Position numbers and translations under genes: made by a program
Source: Flavobacteriales bacterium
GTDB lineage: Bacteria > Bacteroidota > Bacteroidia > UBA10329
Assembly: GCA_020635495.1 (NCBI GenBank)
Contig: JACJZQ010000002.1
Coordinates: 186,001 to 250,000 of the forward strand
Length of the DNA: 64,000 nucleotides
Reading direction: 5' to 3'
In this document: one piece after another, positions 1 to 8,940 of the stretch
Layout of the letters: every line of letters begins with the position of its first letter
Position numbering within the stretch: position 1 is the first letter of the stretch
The notes under the pieces: model-generated
Database searches by the model: none
The model's input: the letters and a program-made list of their open reading frames with translations, nothing else
What the model was told of the DNA's origin: nothing

Positions 1-1053
1 TTTGTGTCGGGGCTTTTTTCTTGCAAATCAGAAAAGGAACCCACTAAGAAGGTAGATTTCGACATTGAAATTGATTCTAGAGAAAGAGCAGCAAAAGCCA
101 ACATCCGCGGTCTTTTTCTTGTGAATGATTCCATCGGTTGGGCAAGCGGTTCGGGTGGCACATTCCTCCGCATGGTTAATGGAGAAACTTGGATTTCTGA
201 TACCGTTTCAGGTTATACGCATCTGGATTTTCGGGATGTGCATTCCTTTGATGCAAACACCGCGCTGCTCATGGCTGCTGGCAATGAAGGCAGAGTTCTA
301 AGAACCGAAGACGGAGGAACATCTTGGACAGAAGTTTACACCCGTTTGGATTCTGGAATCTTTCTGGACGGTATGGATTTTCATGACAATGTTGGGTACT
401 GCTACGGAGATCCGATTGATGGTAGTTTCGTTCTAATACGAAGTGAAGACCATGGAAAAACTTGGCAAGACATTCCTTCAGAAATGCAGCCGATGGCTTT
501 TCCGAACGAAGCTGGATTTGCTGCCAGTGGAACTGGAATTGTCGTCAATGGACGTGATGTTTGGATTGCAACAGGAGGCGACACTTCGCGCATTTTGTGG
601 TGGAATGCTGACCAATCTTCCTGGTTCGAATCAGGATCTATATTATCACAAGGAACCGGATGCGGTGTTTTTTCGCTGTGCTATTCTGATGCCACAAAAC
701 TGATACTAGTTGGCGGTTGCTATTTGGATTCGACCAGGGTGGTGGGAAACTCGGCAATCATTGACTATTCAGACTACGATTCAGAAAATGAACACAAATG
801 GAGCTACACCACAAGGTTCGAACTTGAAAGTCCGCCTCGCGGCTACCGTTCCTGCGTTGCAGCTGCCAATTCAAAAGCATATTTGGTTACATGCGGCAGA
901 ACCGGAGTTGAGTATTCTTTGGATGAGGGCTTAAACTGGATTCCACTTTCGGATGAAGGATACTACACGTGTGCTTTGGCCGATTCTACAGGATGGCTGA
1001 TGGGAAAACGCGGCAAAATGGCCAAATTGAGTTGGAATTCAACCCAAAAGTGA
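1..1053 (+). CDS. YCF48/BNR-type beta-propeller lipoprotein, 5' end missing
   Basis: The reading frame is open to the first base of the window, so the true start lies outside. The visible N-terminus ends in a hydrophobic stretch and LFSC, which looks like a lipobox followed by a charged linker, so this is probably an outer-membrane or periplasmic lipoprotein. The rest carries repeated 'D/E-G-x-S/T-W' units (SEDHGKTW, TEDGGTSW, SLDEGLNW) and 'GW..G..G' blades, typical of YCF48/sortilin-like propellers. In plants and cyanobacteria YCF48 helps photosystem II assembly, but Bacteroidota homologues have no known role. Its last 15 bp overlap the end of the convergent aminotransferase gene. The fold is well supported; the function is unknown. 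Confidence 0.75.
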   Translation, partial: FVSGLFSCKSEKEPTKKVDFDIEIDSRERAAKANIRGLFLVNDSIGWASGSGGTFLRMVNGETWISDTVSGYTHLDFRDVHSFDANTALLMAAGNEGRVLRTEDGGTSWTEVYTRLDSGIFLDGMDFHDNVGYCYGDPIDGSFVLIRSEDHGKTWQDIPSEMQPMAFPNEAGFAASGTGIVVNGRDVWIATGGDTSRILWWNADQSSWFESGSILSQGTGCGVFSLCYSDATKLILVGGCYLDSTRVVGNSAIIDYSDYDSENEHKWSYTTRFELESPPRGYRSCVAAANSKAYLVTCGRTGVEYSLDEGLNWIPLSDEGYYTCALADSTGWLMGKRGKMAKLSWNSTQK

Positions 1054-2199
1054 CGTGGTTTCTTTGACCTGCTCCAGGGCCTCAAACAGCTTATCTAAGT
1101 CGCATTGCGAATTATACCCGTTGATGCTGTAACGGATAAAAACCCTGTCCCAATGCGGCATCACAGGAATTTCAATTTTGTACTTTTCGTATAGTAGATT
1201 CTGTAGCTCCACAGGGTCTGGACAGGTTATTGCAAGACTGCACATTTGCCCAAGAAATTCATCTGATATTGGTGACAGAATTGTTCCGTTGGCCACCTCT
1301 GCAAATCGTTGGAAATTACCGTGGGCTAACTTTCTGCAATCAGCTGCAACACTTCCCCAATCGTTATCGGTTCTGAACTTCAATGCCGCAGGAATTGTCA
1401 GGAATGCCGAAAAATCCCGCGTTCCTTGCAACTGGTGGTGGTCAATGAACTTCGAATGAGACGGTGTTTCTGATTGAAACCCCCAACTGATGAGCAATGG
1501 ATCAAACGGTTGCAATTCCTTTTTCACGTACAGAAAACTGCAACCTTTTGGCGTCAATAGCCATTTGTGGCACGCACCTGTGTAAATGTCAGCCTTCAAT
1601 TCTTGAAGATTCAATGGAATGTGTCCGGGAATATGGGCTCCGTCAACAATCGTTATCAAACCTTCTGCTTTTGCTCTTTCGCAGATTTCTTCAACGGGTA
1701 ATCGCAGCCCGGTTGTGCTGGTAATATGGCTTACAAAAATGGCCTTTGTTCTGCTGGTCAGTCCGCTGAATATCTCTTCAATGATCTGCTCCTTGCTTGT
1801 TACAGGAAGTGAAATTCGTGGTTGAACGTACTTAGCGCCAGCCTTTTTGCAGTAATACTGCCATGTTCGGTCCATTGCCCCGTATTCCAGGTCGTTAGAA
1901 AGTATCTCGTCTCCTTCCTTGAGTCCAAAATCCTTAATAATGATGTTCAGTGCATAACTCGGATTCATGGTAAAAACCACATCATCCTTATCGCAACCAA
2001 TGAAATTCCCGAGCGCTTCGCGCGATTTTTCCAGAAGAATCGGCCCTTGCTTCACAAAGAAATTGACCGTGTTCTTTTCCAATTCCAGTTGCCATTTCTG
2101 ATAATCATCAAAAATGGGTTTCGGACATGCTCCGAACGAACCATGGTTAAGATGGATGATATCTGGGTTGAGCAGGAATTGGTCACGTATCGAGTTCAT
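1039..2199 (-). CDS. PLP-dependent aminotransferase class V (isopenicillin-N epimerase-like)
   Basis: A 386-residue fold-type I PLP enzyme. The opening 'LNHGSFGACPKP' is typical of the isopenicillin-N epimerase/cysteine desulfurase branch. 'IVDGAHIPGH' supplies the Asp that contacts the PLP ring nitrogen, and the Lys in 'GACHKWLLTPKG' is the expected Schiff-base residue. Members act as epimerases, desulfurases or lyases, and the substrate cannot be told from sequence. The gene starts only 9 bp after the stop of the upstream TolC gene on the same strand, so it is probably the last gene of the marR efflux operon. It converges with, and overlaps by 15 bp, the YCF48-like gene. Confidence 0.85.
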   Translation of the reverse strand: MNSIRDQFLLNPDIIHLNHGSFGACPKPIFDDYQKWQLELEKNTVNFFVKQGPILLEKSREALGNFIGCDKDDVVFTMNPSYALNIIIKDFGLKEGDEILSNDLEYGAMDRTWQYYCKKAGAKYVQPRISLPVTSKEQIIEEIFSGLTSRTKAIFVSHITSTTGLRLPVEEICERAKAEGLITIVDGAHIPGHIPLNLQELKADIYTGACHKWLLTPKGCSFLYVKKELQPFDPLLISWGFQSETPSHSKFIDHHQLQGTRDFSAFLTIPAALKFRTDNDWGSVAADCRKLAHGNFQRFAEVANGTILSPISDEFLGQMCSLAITCPDPVELQNLLYEKYKIEIPVMPHWDRVFIRYSINGYNSQCDLDKLFEALEQVKETTSLLG

Positions 2200-2208
2200 G
2201 CCAGAAAA

Positions 2209-3510
2209 TTACTCTTCCAGCAGAATTCCAGCCAACTGCTTCAACTGTAACTCAGCATTCTTGGCGTTGTATTTGGCCTGACTTAAACTGCTTTGTGCAT
2301 TAAGCATGTTCAGCTGAGCCTGCCTGAACTCAATGGAAGTGATCTGACTCTGCTTGTACATCTCGTTGCTGCGCTCAAAGTTGCGCTGCGTTGTAGCCAA
2401 ATTGGCCAGCTGCGCCTGTAGCACGAACAGCGCATTCTGATACGAATCGTAAGCATTCAGCACATCCCGTTGCACGGTTAATGCTGTCCTTTCCTGCTGA
2501 ATTTTTTGCGTTTCTAACGCGATCTTGGCGTTTTGAACTCGAGTTTTGGTAGTTCCGCCATCGAAGATGTTCCAGCTCAAACTCAAGCCTGCTTGTGGAC
2601 CATAACTTTCGCTTCCCGTTAGGAAAGCGCCATTCGGGTTATTCTGACCTTGATAAGCATAAGCAGCATTGGCAGAAAGAGAAGGAAACCAACCAGAACG
2701 GCTGGCCTTTATGGCAAACTCGCTGTTTCTGAGTTGACTTTTGGTCTGCTCGATCTGCACGTTACGTTCCAAAGCTTTTTTGGTCAATTCTTCGGATGGC
2801 GAAGCCATATTGAAAACCACATTCGTATCTACCTGAAAGTCCTTATCCAGCGCGCGGCCCATGATAAGATTCAGATTCCGTTTGGCGTTTGATAGTTGCT
2901 GAACGGTATTCAAAAGGTTGATGCTATCGTTATTCACATCAACCTCAGCATTCAGAATGTCCAATTGCGTGCCTTGGCCATATTCGTAACCGTATTGGGC
3001 ACGTTGCAGGCGTTTCTTGGATACTTCCAACGCGCTTTCCAGAATTCCAACTGACTCAGAAAGCTGCGCAATCTGGAAATAGGAACTTGACAACTGCAGA
3101 ACAGTATTCTCAATGATCTGCTTTGCCTGCAACTCAGTCAGGTTGTGTTGTTCCTTCAACTGTTTGTAATTATACATGCGGCCAAGGCCATTGAATATCA
3201 CATAATTCAAACCAACCGAAGCGTTGTAACTGTATGCGTCAGTTGGGTCGAATTCCTGAGTTCCCTGAACAGTTTCATTCTTGCCCGCATTGTAGGTCAA
3301 TTGCCCGCTACCAGAAGCAGTTGCACTTGGCAGATAACCGCTGTTGTAAATGCTGGCGTTGCTCTTGGCCGTCTCCACGCTTTTCTGTGCTACTTGAATA
3401 TCGTAGTTGTGCTGCAAGGCGAGTTTCATGGCCTCGTCTCGCGTTAGCAATTCCTGCGCACTGGAATTGAAAGCCAAGAACAACATTATGATGATCGGCC
3501 TATAGGTCAT
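2209..3510 (-). CDS. TolC-family outer membrane efflux protein
   Basis: A 433-residue TolC/OEP channel. The chosen ATG gives a clean signal peptide (MTYRPIIIMLFLAFNSSAQ) followed at once by the family start 'LLTRDEAMKLALQHNYDIQVAQKSVETAKS'. Two long helical repeats rich in Gln and Asn follow, as expected for the coiled-coil barrel. The frame is open upstream to 3636, but that extension lies inside the RND gene and has no signal peptide. With this start the gene overlaps the end of the RND pump gene by 11 bp, a sign of translational coupling. It should form the outer-membrane exit duct for the adjacent adaptor and pump. Confidence 0.93.
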   Translation of the reverse strand: MTYRPIIIMLFLAFNSSAQELLTRDEAMKLALQHNYDIQVAQKSVETAKSNASIYNSGYLPSATASGSGQLTYNAGKNETVQGTQEFDPTDAYSYNASVGLNYVIFNGLGRMYNYKQLKEQHNLTELQAKQIIENTVLQLSSSYFQIAQLSESVGILESALEVSKKRLQRAQYGYEYGQGTQLDILNAEVDVNNDSINLLNTVQQLSNAKRNLNLIMGRALDKDFQVDTNVVFNMASPSEELTKKALERNVQIEQTKSQLRNSEFAIKASRSGWFPSLSANAAYAYQGQNNPNGAFLTGSESYGPQAGLSLSWNIFDGGTTKTRVQNAKIALETQKIQQERTALTVQRDVLNAYDSYQNALFVLQAQLANLATTQRNFERSNEMYKQSQITSIEFRQAQLNMLNAQSSLSQAKYNAKNAELQLKQLAGILLEE

Positions 3511-6500
3511 AATTCTCTGATTCAAGTTCTTGAATAGCTGGTTCAACTTCTTCTTTGGTCGGTTTCTTGCCTTCCCAAAGCCAGTTGAGGTAAACCTTAA
3601 TGGAATTGAGCACTGAAAGCAACATTGGCAGCACAACCAAGGTCAGCACGGTGGCAATGGCAATTCCGTAAGCCACAGAAATGGCCATTGGAATGAGGAA
3701 TTGTGCTTGCCGACTCTTCTCCATAATAAGTGGTGCGAGTCCGGCAACGGTGGTGATGGAAGTAAGGAAAATGGCGCGGAAACGTGATTTTCCTGCTTCG
3801 ATGATGGCCACATCAAACGGCATTCCTTCCTTCAGATAGCTGTTCAGTTTGCCGATGAGTACCAATCCATCATTTACCATAATTCCGATAAGAGCAATGA
3901 TTCCCAAAAACGAAAGCACGTTGACCGGGAATCCATGTAAATAGTGCCCCCAGGCCACCCCGATCAAACTGAACGGAACCATCAGGATGAGCAACAATGG
4001 TTGTCCGTAAGAGCGGAATGTGAATGCGATGACGATGTAGATCAGGAAGATGATAACTGGGAACACCTTTTTGGCCGAACCGATCACTTTTCCAGCTTCG
4101 CGATTCTGACCTTCATACAAGGCTGAAACGGAAGGATATTTCGCCTTAAGATCTACCATGATATTTTCCTGTATATCTGTGAGTACATCCGATGCACTTT
4201 CCTTCGGGTTCTTGAGGTCAGCTTCCACTTTTATCTCGCGTTTTCCGTCCAAGTGATTTATGCTGATCTCGCCACGGTCGATTGAGTAATCCGCAATTTC
4301 GCTGAGTGGGACACGATGACCCGTTGGTGAAACGATACGCATTTCATCCAAGTCACTAATGGAAGATCGGCCTTCTCGTCCGTATCTAACCCAAACAATG
4401 ATCTCGTCTTGTCCGCGCTGAAAACGCTGCACTTGCAAGCCATTGAAACCAGCACGAACCTGACTAATGACATCACTCAGTGAAAAGCCCATCACGTAAG
4501 CTTTGTCTTTCAGTTGAAGTCGAATTTCCTTGATTCCTGCTGGGTCATTATCGCTGATGTCGCGAAGCAGAACGTTTTCTTCCAAGCGCTCTTTCAACTC
4601 AACTTTGGCCGCCTTCAGTTCTTGAATGTTGTAGCTGAGCAGCGACACGGAAACGGGCTTTCCTCCAAAGTTGCTGCCTGCATCAAAGATCACGGCTTCC
4701 GCCTCTGGAAAATGACCTGCCAACTGCGCAATGGAGCCGGCAATGTCTGACGATGCAAAATCGCGTTCCTCACCAGGAAGCAAGTTCACCTTGATGGAAC
4801 CGTTGGCAGTTCCGGGACCAATGCGTTTGATGACATTCTCAACCACTTGCTTATTACCGGTCTGCTTGGCAGTGTATTCTTCATTCACTTCCCAAGCAAC
4901 GGCTTCAATCACCGAAAGAACGGAATCGGTTATCTCAGGATTGATTCCCTGCGGCATTTTAACGGTGATGTTCACCTGATCAGAAGTAATCACAGGGAAG
5001 AAAGTTCCTTTAATGATTCCTCCTCTGAACGCCCCTACGGTGATAAGAAAAAGAGCCAGAATTGAAGCAAATCCGATCGGTTTGTACTTCATGCTGAACT
5101 TGAGAAATGGAATGTATGTAGTGTCGCGCATGAAACGCATGGCACGCTCCGCCCATTCATTGAATTTGTATGTTTTCTGTTCTGGCGAAAGCGCTTTAGA
5201 GTGCGCTACGTGCGCTGGAAGAATGATGAGCGCTTCAATCAAAGAGAAACTCAATGTGAGTATGACAACAATGGAAACCTCTCCGAAAAACTCGCCTATG
5301 CGGCCATCTAAAAAGAAGAAAGTGGAAAACGCAATTAGGGTTGTTAGAATGGCTGAGCCAATTGCCGGAAGAACTTCCATTGTTCCGTCAACAGCTGCAC
5401 GAATTCGGTCTTTACCCTTCTCATAATGATGGTAGATATTCTCAGCAATCACAATTCCATCATCCACCAGAATACCCAGTACAATGATCATCCCGAAAAG
5501 GGAAAGTACATTGATGGTGACATCAAACGATGATGCCAACATAAACATTCCCATAAATGATATGGGAATACCAAAAGCAACCCATCCTGCCAGTCTGGGA
5601 CGGAGAAAAAGTCCAAGAAAGAAAAGAACCAAGACCAGGCCCATTCCACCATTTTCAAGAAGCAGTTTGGTTCGTTCTATGATCACTTCAGAACGATTGC
5701 TCGTCACGTTCATCTGAACATTAGCGTGCGTAGCATTAAAGGATTCGGCATACGCGATAACCTTGTTTGCACCAGCCACCAGATCTTCACTGTTTGTGGT
5801 GTTCAATTCTACCTGTACGGCTGCCTGACCGTTGAAGTATGTTCTGTCTGGGTTTTCTGACCACGCATCGCGAACCTCGGCCACATCCAACAATCGGATA
5901 ATTCCGCCAGAAGCATCCGTTTTGAGAATGATGTTGTCAATCTCATTGGCGTAATATGAGCGGTTTTTCACTCGGATCAGGTAATCTTCAGCTTCTGTTT
6001 TAATGGAACCACCTGTGCTCAGAATGTTGTTGTTGGCTACCGCATTGGCCACTTCGCGGAATGTGAGGTTGTACGCACGCAGTTTTTCCTCATTCAACGA
6101 AACAACGATTTCCTCTTCTGGAAAACCCGTTAGCGTTAGCTGCGAAATACCTTCAATGTTCCGAAGATCGGTCTCCACTTCACGGGCAATGGACTTCAGA
6201 GTTTTGAGCGTGATGTTCTCTCCGCTGATGACAAATTCAATCGCCCGATTCAAGTTCTCATTCTTGGCAACCACGGGTGGTTCCATTTCGGCTGGGAAAG
6301 AAGGAACCTTGTCAACAGCGTTCTTCACATCCGCTAGCAACACGTCAATGTCGTAGCCTTTTTCGGATTCAACGGTAATCACGGCCGTGTTTTCAGAAGA
6401 TGCCGAAGTAAACCGGTCAATACCGACCAATCCACGCAGGTTGTCTTCGATCTTGAGCACCACGCCCTCTTCCATCTCTTCTGGAGAAGCACCAGGATAG

Positions 6501-6652
6501 GCAACATTGACGGTCACCACTTTCGAGTCCTGAAGTGGAAAGAAGCTGGATTTCAGCGATAGTAACCCGACTCCACCCAGCACAACCGACATGAGAATCA
6601 GCGTGTTGACCGCAACAGGGTACTTGATAAAATGCGAGATAATGCTTTTCAC
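3500..6652 (-). CDS. RND efflux pump, HAE family
   Basis: A 1050-residue inner-membrane RND transporter of full family length. It has one N-terminal TM helix (IKYPVAVNTLILMSVVLGGVG), a first periplasmic loop with 'YPGASPEEMEEGVVLKIEDNL', TM2-6, a second loop and TM7-12. The TM4 proton-relay pair is intact ('GILVDDGIVIAENI', two Asp as in AcrB Asp407/408). TM10 reads 'GIMVNDGLVLIGKLN', lacking the AcrB-type Lys at the usual place, so this is not a close AcrB orthologue. It starts 6 bp after the adaptor stop. It probably exports hydrophobic or amphiphilic compounds by proton antiport; the substrate is unknown. Confidence 0.95.
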   Translation of the reverse strand: MKSIISHFIKYPVAVNTLILMSVVLGGVGLLSLKSSFFPLQDSKVVTVNVAYPGASPEEMEEGVVLKIEDNLRGLVGIDRFTSASSENTAVITVESEKGYDIDVLLADVKNAVDKVPSFPAEMEPPVVAKNENLNRAIEFVISGENITLKTLKSIAREVETDLRNIEGISQLTLTGFPEEEIVVSLNEEKLRAYNLTFREVANAVANNNILSTGGSIKTEAEDYLIRVKNRSYYANEIDNIILKTDASGGIIRLLDVAEVRDAWSENPDRTYFNGQAAVQVELNTTNSEDLVAGANKVIAYAESFNATHANVQMNVTSNRSEVIIERTKLLLENGGMGLVLVLFFLGLFLRPRLAGWVAFGIPISFMGMFMLASSFDVTINVLSLFGMIIVLGILVDDGIVIAENIYHHYEKGKDRIRAAVDGTMEVLPAIGSAILTTLIAFSTFFFLDGRIGEFFGEVSIVVILTLSFSLIEALIILPAHVAHSKALSPEQKTYKFNEWAERAMRFMRDTTYIPFLKFSMKYKPIGFASILALFLITVGAFRGGIIKGTFFPVITSDQVNITVKMPQGINPEITDSVLSVIEAVAWEVNEEYTAKQTGNKQVVENVIKRIGPGTANGSIKVNLLPGEERDFASSDIAGSIAQLAGHFPEAEAVIFDAGSNFGGKPVSVSLLSYNIQELKAAKVELKERLEENVLLRDISDNDPAGIKEIRLQLKDKAYVMGFSLSDVISQVRAGFNGLQVQRFQRGQDEIIVWVRYGREGRSSISDLDEMRIVSPTGHRVPLSEIADYSIDRGEISINHLDGKREIKVEADLKNPKESASDVLTDIQENIMVDLKAKYPSVSALYEGQNREAGKVIGSAKKVFPVIIFLIYIVIAFTFRSYGQPLLLILMVPFSLIGVAWGHYLHGFPVNVLSFLGIIALIGIMVNDGLVLIGKLNSYLKEGMPFDVAIIEAGKSRFRAIFLTSITTVAGLAPLIMEKSRQAQFLIPMAISVAYGIAIATVLTLVVLPMLLSVLNSIKVYLNWLWEGKKPTKEEVEPAIQELESENYDL

Positions 6653-6658
6653 AATGGC

Positions 6659-7780
6659 TTAGTTTTTCTCCTCGTAGATTGAGATTTTCATACCCGGATA
6701 AGCACTCGGAGGCATCTTGGTAAGCACCTCATCTCCGTCTTTCAATCCGCGAACTACCACTGTTTTTTCATTGAGATAAAGTGGTTCTACTTGATACTGA
6801 ACCAGCAACGTATCCTTTGCGATGTAAACCTGATCTTCCTCAAACAATACGCTTCGGTCAATGGCAAAAGCATCTTCAATTTCGGTGGCTTTGATGGTCG
6901 CTTCTAAGAACATTCCTTCTTCCAGATGCGCGCCAGATACTTCGATGTAGGCATTCACCGTCTGAGTACCAGCGTTGACCGCACTATTGATGCGGGTGAT
7001 CTTTCCCGTCCATGTGTTCTCCAATTCGGAAGTGGTGTGGAGTTCTACGGATTGACCAATGCTGATATGTTTGACCATGGATGATGGAATCGGTGTCTCC
7101 ATCTCGTAAACTGTAGGGTCGATAAACGTTCCGAGTTTTTGTCCTGGACGAATTAATGTACCTGGATCAACCAGCGCCTCGATCAGAACACCATTGAATG
7201 GCGCAAACAGATCGTATTTCTGAAGTGTGAGCTCTGCATTCTTAACGTTGTAATAGGTTGAAAAGACCTTTCTTCCAGTAATGAACAGCCGTTCCTTATC
7301 ACTGGCAATCTCTGGAAGCGTAGGTAGGGGTTTGTTGATATCAATGCTGGAAAGGAAGTTTTCCCATTTTCCGAATGCATCAGGAAAATCCAACTTCAGA
7401 TCGGGCAAGGCTGCCGTCAACAGATTCTGCAATTCGCTTTTCTGCGCTTGTAGTCCAGCGCTGAAAACATCCGATTCAATTTCAACCAAACGCTCGCCCT
7501 TGTTGTATCGCGTACCAGCTTTGAACGGCTTCGCGGATGAAAGCATGACACCTTGTACTTCTGCGAACAGATCAATACGGTTTTTGGCAGTCAGACTACC
7601 AGTAGCCGATAACGTTATTGGCACTGCTCTGTTCTCCACTTTCTGAGTAAAAACGGTGGTTATCTGCTTGGTCTTTTTCTTTTCTGGTGGCTTCTTGCTA
7701 TCTGCCAATTTTCTCATGGCAAAAACACCGCCAGCAACAATGGCTACAGCCACAAGTACAATGATGATTTTTCGTGTCAT
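6659..7780 (-). CDS. RND periplasmic adaptor (HlyD/MFP family)
   Basis: A 373-residue membrane fusion protein. Residues about 5-22 form an N-terminal membrane anchor or uncleaved signal. 'ALSATGSLTAKNRIDLFAEVQGVM' opens the barrel-sandwich region, a short helical hairpin follows, and 'YDLFAPFNGVLIEALVDPGTLIRPGQKLGTF' is the returning lipoyl-like half. Beta-barrel and membrane-proximal domains follow up to 'VVRGLKDGDEVLTKM'. It lies 5 bp downstream of marR and 6 bp upstream of the pump gene, the normal order for a tripartite operon. Its role is to join the inner-membrane RND trimer to the TolC channel. Confidence 0.93.
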   Translation of the reverse strand: MTRKIIIVLVAVAIVAGGVFAMRKLADSKKPPEKKKTKQITTVFTQKVENRAVPITLSATGSLTAKNRIDLFAEVQGVMLSSAKPFKAGTRYNKGERLVEIESDVFSAGLQAQKSELQNLLTAALPDLKLDFPDAFGKWENFLSSIDINKPLPTLPEIASDKERLFITGRKVFSTYYNVKNAELTLQKYDLFAPFNGVLIEALVDPGTLIRPGQKLGTFIDPTVYEMETPIPSSMVKHISIGQSVELHTTSELENTWTGKITRINSAVNAGTQTVNAYIEVSGAHLEEGMFLEATIKATEIEDAFAIDRSVLFEEDQVYIAKDTLLVQYQVEPLYLNEKTVVVRGLKDGDEVLTKMPPSAYPGMKISIYEEKN

Positions 7781-7785
7781 ATTAT

Positions 7786-8256
7786 TTAGTTGTTACTGCA
7801 ACCAATATCATGTTTCTCAATATTCTCCTGAATCTTCTTCATAGTTTGAATCACCACTCTTTGGTCTTCTTCTGAGATTCCCTCTTGCATAAACATCATG
7901 GTTTGCAAAAGCACGGGGGCTATTTCCTGAAGAACTTTTTCTCCATGCTTGGTGAGATGAACCATATTTACCCGTTTATCTTCAGCAGAAGTGATTCTTG
8001 CTACCAGGTTTTTCTTCTCCATGGTAGCTAAAAGTCGGGTCAGACTCGTCTTATCTCTGTCCGTTAAGAAGGCTAAATTGTTTTGCGGAAGCGGTCCATC
8101 ATGGAATAGAATCTTCAGCAATATGACCTGCTGACGTGTCAGATTCACTCCATGCTCTGCCATTCTGGTGGCAATGAAAAGGTCGATGTGCTTCATGGTC
8201 TTGCCGATCCATGGCATCATCATTTCTTCCATTCCGGGAAAGATTCCTTTTCTCAT
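7786..8256 (-). CDS. MarR-family transcriptional repressor of the efflux operon
   Basis: A winged-helix protein of the MarR family: 'GVNLTRQQVILLKILFHDGPLPQNNLAFLTDRDKTSLTRLLATMEKKNLVAR' is helix 2 through the recognition helix, followed by the wing 'SAEDKRVNMVHLT'. I place the start at ATG 8256 (156 residues, MRKGIFPGMEEMM...). A promoter with TTG, 19-bp spacing and TACCTTTG lies just upstream, so a start at TTG 8295 or ATG 8289 would fall within or upstream of the promoter. It is the first gene of the adaptor-pump-TolC operon. The perfect palindrome over the -33 box is the likely binding site, implying autoregulation relieved by a ligand, probably a pump substrate. Confidence 0.9.
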   Translation of the reverse strand: MRKGIFPGMEEMMMPWIGKTMKHIDLFIATRMAEHGVNLTRQQVILLKILFHDGPLPQNNLAFLTDRDKTSLTRLLATMEKKNLVARITSAEDKRVNMVHLTKHGEKVLQEIAPVLLQTMMFMQEGISEEDQRVVIQTMKKIQENIEKHDIGCSNN

Positions 8257-8265
8257 TTCAAGGGC

Positions 8266-8296
8266 CAAAGGTATGGTTATATGTTGCATATGCAAC
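8266..8296 (-). promoter_or_regulatory. Promoter and MarR operator for the efflux operon
   Basis: On the minus strand a TTG (8295-8293) is followed after 19 bp by TACCTTTG (8273-8266), matching the Bacteroidota -33/-7 consensus. The perfect 14-bp palindrome GTTGCATATGCAAC (8283-8296) covers the -33 box. The marR start codon is 9 bp past the -7 box, so the transcript has almost no leader. Palindromes of this size are typical MarR-family targets; repression by blocking sigma contact is inferred. Confidence 0.8.
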
Positions 8297-8357
8297 TAAT
8301 TTAAATGTTAAAACATCGAATTTGCCGAAACCTATGAACCTGCCAGAGTCAGTGTCA

Positions 8358-8816
8358 TCAGTTTTTCAAGAGAACATAACCATTTAATGAGGTAGCAATC
8401 AGCAACCAAACGAAATACGGAAGCACCAATAATGCTTTGTATCTGAGTTGCGGTAGAAAGCCGAGAAGAAAGTACCCTACCAATAGCGTAAGTGCGGTTA
8501 TAATGAGTAATCCTGCACCTACCTGATGGAACTTGAAGAACACCGGGTTCCAAAAAACATTCAAAATCCATTGAACACTGAATAGTGTAATCAGCAGTTT
8601 CGTGGGTTCAATTTCTTGCCAAGCGTAGGCCATGTAAATCGAGAAACACAGCATAATGGTAGTCCATGCCGCACCGAAAACCCATCCGGGCGGGGTCCAA
8701 GGTGCTTTATTCAGGCTTTGATACCATTCGCCTTGAACTTCACCGCCCATCAGCAATCCGCCAATGCCCAACGCACCGAAATTCAGAATCAGAAATACGA
8801 GTAATGGTTTCCACAT
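8358..8816 (-). CDS. tspO: TspO/MBR family tryptophan-rich membrane protein
   Basis: A 152-residue five-TM protein with the family marks 'W..LNKAPWTPPGWVFGAAWTTIM' and the C-terminal 'LPYFVWLLIATSLNGYVLLKN'. TspO binds porphyrins and cholesterol-like ligands and has been linked to tetrapyrrole handling and stress regulation. No porphyrin gene is beside it here. It is a single-gene unit, divergent from the CBS-domain gene. A possible promoter (TTG, 21 bp, TACATTCG) lies about 25 bp upstream of the start. Confidence 0.95.
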   Translation of the reverse strand: MWKPLLVFLILNFGALGIGGLLMGGEVQGEWYQSLNKAPWTPPGWVFGAAWTTIMLCFSIYMAYAWQEIEPTKLLITLFSVQWILNVFWNPVFFKFHQVGAGLLIITALTLLVGYFLLGFLPQLRYKALLVLPYFVWLLIATSLNGYVLLKN

Positions 8817-8841
8817 AATGCTGGCTTTTGTGAGTTAACAT

Positions 8842-8873
8842 CGAATGTATAAAATGGTTGTGATGTTGCTCAA
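8842..8873 (-). promoter_or_regulatory. Candidate promoter of tspO (TTCG-type -7 box)
   Basis: On the minus strand TTG (8873-8871) is followed after 21 bp by TACATTCG (8849-8842). This departs from TAnnTTTG at one base. The same TACATTCG occurs upstream of the secreted nuclease-like gene near 44.8 kb. Confidence 0.45.
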
Positions 8874-8940
8874 TCAGGTGGCTGATGATGGTCATGATGC
8901 TCAATTTCAATCTCAAATACCTTGGCTCAAAATTGAAACC

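Noticed and set aside
3511..3636. Longer N-terminus for the first TolC gene
   Set aside because: The extra residues lie within the RND pump gene and would place the signal peptide inside the protein.
8257..8295. marR start at TTG 8295 or ATG 8289
   Set aside because: These codons lie within or upstream of the promoter elements, so the mapped-looking transcript would not contain them.
8845..8940. Upstream extension of the CBS protein
   Set aside because: The extra 32 residues are low in conservation signals; 'MLVQDAMT' is the normal CBS start.
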